A program made the translations under genes and the position numbers. Shown here piece after piece: positions 1 to 4,992 of a DNA stretch of 10,096 nucleotides. This DNA comes from JANOAR01 sp031411235. Its GTDB lineage: Bacteria > Verrucomicrobiota > Verrucomicrobiia > Verrucomicrobiales > Verrucomicrobiaceae. How positions within the stretch are numbered: position 1 is the first letter of the stretch; the number at the start of each line of letters is the position of its first letter. Location: positions 1-10,096 of the forward strand of contig JANOAR010000096.1 in the NCBI GenBank assembly GCA_031411235.1, written 5' to 3'. The notes beneath the pieces are model-generated. The model saw only the letters and a list, made by a program, of their open reading frames with translations. It searched no databases and had not been told where the DNA came from.

Positions 1-1037
1 TGCCCAACAGCTCCGCGCAAAACGCCATTTCACCCGCGAAGCTCGACGATTGCCGTCGCGCCGGTGCAGCCGTCGTGAACATGTTGAAGCAAGGCATCAT
101 GCCCCTCGACATCCTCACGAAGAAAGCGTTTGAGAATGCCATCACCGTCGTCATCGCGCTTGGCGGTTCGACGAACGCCGTGTTGCACCTGCTCGCCATC
201 GCGCACGCCGCGAAGGTGAAGTTGACCATTGACGACTTCACGCGCGTCGGCAAACGCGTGCCCGTGCTTGCCGACCTCAAGCCCAGCGGCAAATACAGCA
301 TGAGCGCGCTCGTCGCCATCGGCGGCATCCGCCCGCTCATGAAGACGCTGCTCGACGCCGGATTGCTCCACGGCGATTGCCTTACCGTCACCGGCCAGAC
401 CATGGCCGAGACGCTCGGCGACGTGAAACCCTATCCGAACGGCCAGCAGATCATCCGCCCGCTCGACAACCCCATCAAGAAAGATAGCCACCTCGTCATC
501 TTCTACGGCAACCTCGCCCCCACCGGCGCGGTCGGCAAAATCACTGGCAAGGAAGGCACGAGCTTCACCGGCAAAGCCATCGTGTTCGAGGGCGAAGAGA
601 AGGCGCTCAAAGCCATCCTCGACGGCACGGTGAAGAAAGGCCACGTCATCGTCATCCGCAGCGAAGGACCGAAAGGCGGACCGGGCATGCGCGAAATGCT
701 CGCGCCCACCAGCGCCATCATGGGCAAGGGTCTTGGCAAAGACGTCGCGCTCATCACCGACGGACGCTTCAGCGGCGGCAGCCACGGCTTCGTCGTCGGC
801 CACGTCACACCAGAAGCCTTCGTCGGCGGCCCCATCGCGGTGATCAAAAACGGCGATGGCATCACCATCGACGCTTCAAAACATGCCATCACGCTGGACA
901 TTCCTGCCAAGGAACTCGCCGCACGCTTGAAGGCATGGAAGCAACCCAAACCCCGCTACACACGCGGCGTACTGGCGAAGTATGCCAAGCTGGTGACCAG
1001 CGCGAGCGAGGGTGCAGTGACCGACGCAGGCTTGTAA
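1..1037 (+). CDS. ilvD: Dihydroxy-acid dehydratase, C-terminal part (5' end outside window)
   Basis: The enzyme dehydrates 2,3-dihydroxy-3-methylbutanoate and its methylpentanoate homologue to 2-keto acids in valine, leucine and isoleucine synthesis, in the cytoplasm, using an Fe-S cluster and Mg2+. The open frame runs from the first complete codon at position 3 to TAA at 1035-1037, 344 residues, against about 560 for the whole family, so roughly the first 200 residues lie upstream, including the N-terminal cluster cysteines. Visible IlvD/Edd signatures are KKAFENAI followed by GGSTNAVLHLLAIA (from about 162), SEGPKGGPGMREML (about 660-705), and ITDGRFSGGSHGFVVGH, whose serine codon at 771-773 is the expected catalytic base. 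The ATG at 75 is internal: the reading frame and the homologous sequence PNSSAQNAISPAKLDD continue upstream of it to the window edge. The only uncertainty is whether the missing N-terminus is intact. Confidence 0.96.
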   Translation, partial: PNSSAQNAISPAKLDDCRRAGAAVVNMLKQGIMPLDILTKKAFENAITVVIALGGSTNAVLHLLAIAHAAKVKLTIDDFTRVGKRVPVLADLKPSGKYSMSALVAIGGIRPLMKTLLDAGLLHGDCLTVTGQTMAETLGDVKPYPNGQQIIRPLDNPIKKDSHLVIFYGNLAPTGAVGKITGKEGTSFTGKAIVFEGEEKALKAILDGTVKKGHVIVIRSEGPKGGPGMREMLAPTSAIMGKGLGKDVALITDGRFSGGSHGFVVGHVTPEAFVGGPIAVIKNGDGITIDASKHAITLDIPAKELAARLKAWKQPKPRYTRGVLAKYAKLVTSASEGAVTDAGL

Positions 1038-1063
1038 CCGCACCTCACAAAACGCCTATGCCT

Positions 1064-1215
1064 CGCGGGACGTGGCCTTCGACTTCAGTCGAAGGCAGTC
1101 TGGAGGACTGTGAAGATAAAACGCTACGAAGGCCCCCCGAAGCAAAACGCGGGGTGGACTTCAAGCGTCCAACAGCTTTGCCAGCCGCCGACCGAGTGCG
1201 ACTGAAGTCGCGGAT
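1064..1215. repeat. Hairpin-rich intergenic element downstream of ilvD
   Basis: No credible gene lies here. The stretch holds a series of short inverted repeats. A perfect 9-bp stem GCCTTCGAC/GTCGAAGGC with TTCA loop occupies 1075-1096. CAGTC/GACTG is at 1096-1110, GGAC/GTCC at 1156-1170, and GCGAC-TGAA-GTCGC at 1198-1211. The 11-mer GACTTCAGTCG at 1081-1091 recurs in inverted orientation at 1199-1209, so the whole unit is bracketed by inverted copies about 110 bp apart. None of the stems is followed by a T-tract, so they do not look like intrinsic terminators. I infer a dispersed intergenic repeat of the host genome; RNA-level function (ilvD mRNA 3' end) is possible but unproven. Confidence 0.45.
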
Positions 1216-1240
1216 GCTCTCCGCAGCGATGAAATGCCTA

Positions 1241-1260
1241 ACCACTGAGAAGACAGTGGT
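1241..1260. repeat. Perfect inverted repeat overlapping the tRNA-Phe 3' end
   Basis: ACCACTG (1241-1247) and CAGTGGT (1254-1260) form a perfect 7-bp inverted repeat around a 6-base loop. Read on the minus strand, the first arm starts with the ACCA of the tRNA 3' end, so the precursor could fold its discriminator and CCA bases into a hairpin with the trailer. The minus strand continues TTAGGCATTTC with no run of T, so a classical terminator is not well supported. It may be a 3' trailer structure that affects processing or transcript release. Confidence 0.4.
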
Positions 1261-1332
1261 GGCTCGGGACGGGGTCGAACCGCCGACACTAGGATCTTCA
1301 ATCCCATGCTCTACCAACTGAGCTACCGAGCC
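1257..1332 (-). tRNA. tRNA-Phe (anticodon GAA), CCA encoded
   Basis: The minus strand folds into a complete 76-nt cloverleaf. The acceptor stem GGCTCGG pairs with CCGAGCC without mismatch. The D arm is GCTC-AGTTGGTA-GAGC. The anticodon arm TGGGA-TTGAAGA-TCCTA places GAA at 1297-1299, a phenylalanine anticodon. The variable loop has five bases (GTGTC) and the T arm is GGCGG-TTCGACC-CCGTC with one G-T pair. Discriminator A73 and CCA are encoded at 1260-1257. All invariant bases I checked are present (T8, A14, G18G19, T54T55C56, A58), so the gene looks functional. It is divergent from the hydrolase gene to its right and convergent with ilvD. Confidence 0.97.
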
Positions 1333-1366
1333 GTGTCTGCATTTCCTTTGGGGAAACGAGGCGCGG

Positions 1367-1394
1367 ATTATGGATGCGATGCTGAAGGCTGCAA
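1367..1394 (-). promoter_or_regulatory. Candidate sigma70-type promoter of tRNA-Phe
   Basis: On the minus strand, TTGCAG (1394-1389) and CATAAT (1372-1367) are separated by 16 bases. The -10 matches the consensus at five of six positions and the -35 at three. The bases just after the -10 are CCGCGCCTCG, a G+C-rich discriminator of the kind common at stringently controlled stable-RNA promoters. Transcription would begin near 1360, about 28 bases before the mature tRNA 5' end at 1332. This is inference from spacing and motif match only. Confidence 0.45.
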
Positions 1395-1493
1395 CAACAT
1401 TTTGGCGATCAATCAATGTTTGGCTCGGCGTTCAGTTCCAGCTTGCCCGATCCAAAGCCGGGCGTAACGCCAAGCCTTGTTAATCACCACTTC

Positions 1494-2297
1494 ATGAAAC
1501 TCATCCGCTTCACTACTCCTCACGGCACTACCCACTATGGCAGTCAGCAGCCCGACGGCTCAGCCTTCCTCATCGAAGGCGATATTTTCGGCGACTATAC
1601 CGTGACCACTACGCGCTCAGAAGTGGCCAAGCTGCTCGCGCCTGTTGAGCCCAAGAGCATCCTCTGCATCGGCTTGAACTACCGCAAACACGCTGCCGAA
1701 AGCGGTGCGAAAATCCCCGGCCATCCCGTGCTCTTTATGAAGGGGCTGAACACGTTGCAGAACCCTGGCGATCCTATATTGATCCCCACGCATCTGCGTA
1801 GTACCGAGGTCGATTATGAGTGCGAGCTGGCCATCGTCATCGGCAAGGCGGCGAAGAATGTCAGCAAGGCCAACGCCCTTGATTATGTGCTGGGCTATAC
1901 CTGTGCCAACGATGTGAGCGCACGCGACTGGCAGCGCACCTGGGGCGGCAGCCAATGGTGCCGTGGCAAGACTTTTGATACCTTCCTGCCGCTGGGGCCA
2001 TGCCTTACCACCGCCGATGAAATCCCCAATCCCAATGCGCTGCAAATCAAGACCGTGCTCAACGGTGAGGTCATGCAGGACTGGAATACTAGCGATATGA
2101 TCTTCGACGTGCCCACGCTGATTGAGTTCCTCAGCGGCAGCACGACGCTGCTGCCCGGCACCGTCATCATCACTGGCACCCCACATGGCGTCGGCATGGG
2201 CCACAACCCACCGCTGTGGATGAAACATGGCGACGTGGTCAGCATCGAGATCGAGAAGATCGGCACGCTGACGAATCCGGTGCTGGATGAGGTGTAG
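1494..2297 (+). CDS. Fumarylacetoacetate hydrolase (FAH) family protein
   Basis: A 267-residue enzyme of the FAH superfamily, whose members cleave or rearrange C-C bonds next to keto groups (acylpyruvases, oxaloacetate decarboxylases, ureidoglycolate lyases, catechol meta-pathway isomerases). The N-terminal part (1-50) is the variable family domain. The catalytic fold starts at SILCIGLNYRKHAAE (55-69, His66). The divalent-metal ligands are recognisable as Glu109 and Glu111 in DYECELAIVIG and Asp140 in CANDVSARD. The lysine in RGKTFDTFLPLGP (Lys159) and the closing VIITGTPHGVGMG (224-236) are also typical. An in-frame ATG at 1416 would add 26 residues unlike the family, so I chose ATG 1494, where MKLIRF begins as relatives do; neither start has a clear Shine-Dalgarno site. 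The neighbours (tRNA, formate dehydrogenase) do not reveal the substrate. Family assignment is firm, specific reaction unknown. Confidence 0.9.
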   Translation: MKLIRFTTPHGTTHYGSQQPDGSAFLIEGDIFGDYTVTTTRSEVAKLLAPVEPKSILCIGLNYRKHAAESGAKIPGHPVLFMKGLNTLQNPGDPILIPTHLRSTEVDYECELAIVIGKAAKNVSKANALDYVLGYTCANDVSARDWQRTWGGSQWCRGKTFDTFLPLGPCLTTADEIPNPNALQIKTVLNGEVMQDWNTSDMIFDVPTLIEFLSGSTTLLPGTVIITGTPHGVGMGHNPPLWMKHGDVVSIEIEKIGTLTNPVLDEV

Positions 2298-2402
2298 TCG
2301 AGAGCGCCCACCGCTTGAAGTTACAGGGCTTCACGCTGCCCGGCATACCTCCAGGGGACATTGTTCTTTTGATGGTAACGCATGGGCGCTGCCAACGTAA
2401 GC

Positions 2403-2432
2403 TTGCCTCTCGCGGCGGGAAGCTGCTAGTAT
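2403..2432 (+). promoter_or_regulatory. Candidate promoter of the formate dehydrogenase beta gene
   Basis: In the 174-bp gap before the fdsB-like gene, TTGCCT (2403-2408) and TAGTAT (2427-2432) lie 18 bases apart, each matching the sigma70 consensus at four of six positions. Initiation would fall near 2439 and give a leader of about 33 bases. The rest of the gap shows no strong hairpin. Motif-only inference; regulators of formate dehydrogenase cannot be deduced. Confidence 0.3.
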
Positions 2433-2471
2433 CGCGATTCGTTTCACCCGTCTTTCCCCAACGTTCATATT

Positions 2472-4136
2472 ATGTCCAAGAATCTCAGCGCCCTCTCCTT
2501 CCGCCTAGGCACCGAAAAAAATCTCTTCGAGCGTATGGTCGATGCGGCGGACAAGCAGGGCACGGCAGAGAAAAATGACACGGTGCGCAGCCTCGGCGAG
2601 GCGTCTTTGTTTGGCGATGCAGTGACGCTCGGCGCGGTGTCGTTTTACGACTTCTTGAAGAAGGAAAATGAAGGCAAAAAAGTCTTCATTTGCAATGGCT
2701 CGGCCTGCCTCTGCGCAGGCACTCAGGAGGCGCTGCATCACGACCTGGAGACCCATTTTAAAGCGGATGAGATCGGCCACATTTGCTGCTTGGGCCGCTG
2801 CCACCAGGGCGATGCTTTTCAGTATGAAGGCAAGAACTATTCGGGGCAAAATGCCGCTGCGCTCGACACCCTTTTCAAGACGGGCACAGGCGATGCCGAG
2901 GATCGCTACGCGGTGGTATCGCATCTCCAACCCGCGCAACTGACCGCGCCCTTCACCAGCATCGACGAGTATTACGCGCCCTTCCGTGAGTTGCTCGGCA
3001 AAGACCGCGATTGGCTGGCTAGCGAACTAAAGGACAGCGGCCTGCGTGGCCGTGGCGGCGCGGGCTTTCCACTGCACTTCAAGTGGTCGTCTTGCCGCGC
3101 TGCCGAGGGCGCAGTGAAATACATCGTCTGCAACGCCGACGAAGGTGATCCCGGTGCCTACATCGACAAGTATCTCATGGAGGTGCAGCCACATAGCGTG
3201 CTGCTCGGCATGATGGTCGCGGGCTGGTTCGCCGGGGCTGAGACGGGCGTGCTCTACATCCGCGCGGAGTATCCCGACTCGGTGCGCATCATCGACGCTG
3301 CCATCGCCGATCTCCATGCTGCTGGGCTGCTGGGCAAAGACATCCTCGGCAGTGGATTTAACTTCGCGCTGAAGACCATCAAAGGCGCTGGGGCCTACAT
3401 CTGCGGCGAAGAAACCGCGTTGCTCGCCAGTATCGAAGGCCAACGCCCAGAGGTGCGCACGCGCCCTCCATTCCCCACCATCGAAGGCTTGTACCGCAAG
3501 CCAACGATCCTCAACAACGTCGAAACCTTCTCCAACCTCCGCGCCATCCTCGCCATGGGCGGCAAGGCTTACGCCACCGTCGGCACGCCTCAGAGCAGCG
3601 GGCCAAAGCTGCTTTCGCTCGACAGCCACTTTGTGAGGCCCGGCATTTATGAGGTCGCGATGGGCACGCCGTTACAGACGGTAATCGACCTCGCTGGCGG
3701 CTGGAAGACACCGATCAAGGCGATCCAAGTCGGTGGCCCTCTCGGTGGTATCGTGCCGATCTCGCACATCGAGAAGCTTACCGTGGACTTCGAGAGCTTC
3801 AAAAAAGCCGGCTTCCTGCTCGGTCACGCAGGTGTGGTGAGCATCCCCGAGAGCTTCCCGATGATCGAGTACATCCAGCACTTGTTTCAGTTCACGGCGG
3901 ATGAAAGTTGCGGTAAGTGTTTTCCCTGCCGCCTCGGCAGCACACGCGGTAAAGAATTGATCGCCAAAGCCCGCGATGATGCCAGCTACAAGATCGACCG
4001 CACGCTCATCAATGATCTGCTGGAAACGATGGAACTCACCAGTTTATGCGCCCTCGGCGGCGGCGTGCCCTTGCCGATCAAGAATGCACTGGAGCATTTC
4101 GATGGCGAATTGCGCGGGTATTTCCAAGCCCAATAA
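2472..4136 (+). CDS. fdsB: NAD-dependent formate dehydrogenase, beta (diaphorase) subunit, NuoE-NuoF fusion
   Basis: The product (554 residues) transfers electrons from the formate-oxidising subunit to NAD+ in the cytoplasm. Residues 1-65 look like the short helical N-terminus of NuoE, ending in GAVSFYDFL. Residues 68-140 form a thioredoxin-like [2Fe-2S] domain with cysteines at 74, 79, 106 and 110. A NuoF core follows: GRGGAGFP (193-200) for FMN and NADH binding, VCNADEGDPG (219-228), GAGAYICGEETALL (305-318), and a C-terminal [4Fe-4S] site CGKCFPC (480-486) with the fourth cysteine at 526. It is longer than a bare NuoF (about 430-450), consistent with the fusion. The ATG at 2472 is followed at once by conserved-looking sequence; no clear Shine-Dalgarno site is visible. 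The catalytic partner lies downstream beyond an inserted toxin-antitoxin pair. NuoF of complex I or hydrogenase HoxF are related, but proximity to fdsA favours formate dehydrogenase. Confidence 0.88.
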   Translation: MSKNLSALSFRLGTEKNLFERMVDAADKQGTAEKNDTVRSLGEASLFGDAVTLGAVSFYDFLKKENEGKKVFICNGSACLCAGTQEALHHDLETHFKADEIGHICCLGRCHQGDAFQYEGKNYSGQNAAALDTLFKTGTGDAEDRYAVVSHLQPAQLTAPFTSIDEYYAPFRELLGKDRDWLASELKDSGLRGRGGAGFPLHFKWSSCRAAEGAVKYIVCNADEGDPGAYIDKYLMEVQPHSVLLGMMVAGWFAGAETGVLYIRAEYPDSVRIIDAAIADLHAAGLLGKDILGSGFNFALKTIKGAGAYICGEETALLASIEGQRPEVRTRPPFPTIEGLYRKPTILNNVETFSNLRAILAMGGKAYATVGTPQSSGPKLLSLDSHFVRPGIYEVAMGTPLQTVIDLAGGWKTPIKAIQVGGPLGGIVPISHIEKLTVDFESFKKAGFLLGHAGVVSIPESFPMIEYIQHLFQFTADESCGKCFPCRLGSTRGKELIAKARDDASYKIDRTLINDLLETMELTSLCALGGGVPLPIKNALEHFDGELRGYFQAQ

Positions 4137-4144
4137 CAAATAGG

Positions 4145-4173
4145 TTGCTTTGGTATGGCAACGATGCCATACT
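4145..4173 (+). promoter_or_regulatory. vapBC operator palindrome within a candidate promoter
   Basis: A perfect inverted repeat GTATGGCA (4153-4160) / TGCCATAC (4165-4172), with a 4-base spacer, lies just 10 bp before the antitoxin start. A weak promoter match, TTGCTT (4145-4150) and CATACT (4168-4173) with a 17-base spacer, would be covered by it. VapB antitoxins, often with VapC bound, repress their own operon by binding such palindromes through their N-terminal DNA-binding domain. The palindrome is seen directly; its role as operator is inferred. If this promoter is used, the transcript would be nearly leaderless. Confidence 0.55.
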
Positions 4174-4182
4174 CGCCATGCC

Positions 4183-4452
4183 ATGAAGATGACAATGCAC
4201 ATCGACGAAGACCTTCTCATAGAGGTCATGACTGCCACGGGCACCACCAGCAAGACTGCCGCCGTGGACGCAGCGCTCCGTAAGGTCGCTAACAAGTTCC
4301 GCCAAAGGGAACTCTGGAAGAAGGGGCTTGGCATGACTCCCGACGAACTCGGGGCAGGTACTTGGCCAGAGGAAAACTATTCCACCGCCTTCACTGTGAC
4401 CTCCGTCCTCAACGAAGAACCCGGCACTTATGGAAGAGAACGTCCTCGTTGA
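4183..4452 (+). CDS. vapB: VapB-type antitoxin
   Basis: A protein of 89 residues expected to bind and neutralise the downstream PIN-domain toxin and to repress the operon. The N-terminus MKMTMHIDEDLLIEVMTATG, followed by TSKTAAVDAALRKV, is the ribbon-helix-helix pattern of the VapB family (short beta strand, then two helices with the T-x-AV-x-AL signature). The C-terminal half (from about 45) is where such antitoxins contact the toxin. It is longer than the usual 60-75 residues, and its last eight codons overlap the start of the toxin gene. I preferred ATG 4183 over an in-frame ATG at 4150: the earlier start would place the palindrome inside the coding sequence and add residues unlike the family. 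Starts three codons later are also possible. Family call is from pattern, not from a database hit. Confidence 0.82.
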   Translation: MKMTMHIDEDLLIEVMTATGTTSKTAAVDAALRKVANKFRQRELWKKGLGMTPDELGAGTWPEENYSTAFTVTSVLNEEPGTYGRERPR

Positions 4453-4822
4453 TTCCAGCTACTTCATCAGCCGCTTTCGGAAAAAACTCGATCCTTTCCG
4501 AGAGCTGGCTGAGGCCGACATCCGCTATGAGTTTTACTCGTGCGGCGTGGTCATGGCCGAAGTGGGGTGCGGGGTCGGCGTACCGAAGCATTACAAGCAA
4601 GTGCGCGATCATTTCTCAGTCATGTGCTGGGTGCCGACGACGGATCGCATCTGGGACAAAGTGACCAACCTTCTCTGGCAGCTCGCTCGCCAAGGTATCG
4701 TGATGAAAATCCCCGACATCACCATCGCCGTCTGCGCCTTGGAAGTCGATGCGGCGGTGCTCACGCTGGATTCCGATTTTAAATTTGTTCCTGGATTGCG
4801 GGTGATCGATACGTTGGATTAA
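4430..4822 (+). CDS. vapC: VapC-type PIN-domain toxin (ribonuclease)
   Basis: A PIN-domain protein of 130 residues, the usual VapC length. VapC toxins are Mg2+-dependent ribonucleases that cut tRNA or rRNA when their antitoxin is lost. The acidic active-site set is complete: Asp8 in VLVDSSYFI, Glu44 in VMAEVG, Asp96 in IPDITIAV, and Asp114/Asp116 in LTLDSDF. The gene overlaps the antitoxin gene by 23 bp in another frame, which suggests translational coupling and secures the pairing. It is intact, so the module may be active. It ends 170 bp before fdsA. The RNA target cannot be predicted from the sequence. Confidence 0.88.
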   Translation: MEENVLVDSSYFISRFRKKLDPFRELAEADIRYEFYSCGVVMAEVGCGVGVPKHYKQVRDHFSVMCWVPTTDRIWDKVTNLLWQLARQGIVMKIPDITIAVCALEVDAAVLTLDSDFKFVPGLRVIDTLD

Positions 4823-4992
4823 TTGACAGCATTCACATCAAATTACTGATCCGTTACCCAGGGCTGACACCACACTCGCAACCCACCGCTACAGAGCTAT
4901 CAGAAGCTCTCGCAGCCGCCTAGCGCCTCTTCGATTTTGTGCTTTCCCTTCTCCCGCCCGAGGCTCATCCTCAGTAAAACCTTTTCTCCATT
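4823..4992 (+). promoter_or_regulatory. Leader region of fdsA with small inverted repeats
   Basis: This 170-bp gap between the toxin gene and fdsA has no gene I can support. A perfect -35-like TTGACA stands at 4823-4828, but no good -10 follows at 16-18 bases. Two small inverted repeats are present: AGAGCT (4893-4898) / AGCTCT (4905-4910) and GAGG (4960-4963) / CCTC (4969-4972), neither with a T-tract. The gap is long enough to hold an independent fdsA promoter or a regulator site, which the cell would need if the toxin-antitoxin insertion broke the original operon. Confidence 0.25.

Noticed and set aside
30..803. Minus-strand open frame of 257 codons opposite ilvD
   Set aside because: Shadow of the ilvD coding frame; no domain and no start context.
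1075..1110. Hairpins after ilvD as an intrinsic terminator
   Set aside because: Stems are good but no T-tract follows in either direction.
1045..1416. Minus-strand open frame across the tRNA and spacer (contains GSVAQLVEH...PSRATT)
   Set aside because: This peptide is the familiar artefact of translating a tRNA gene; the cloverleaf at 1257-1332 explains it.
1416..1493. N-terminal extension of the FAH-family protein from ATG 1416
   Set aside because: The 26 extra residues do not resemble the family start, and ATG 1494 gives a normal beginning.
2472..4136. Assignment as NuoF of respiratory complex I or HoxF of a hydrogenase
   Set aside because: No other complex I or hydrogenase genes lie nearby, whereas a catalytic formate dehydrogenase subunit follows; a shared role cannot be wholly excluded.
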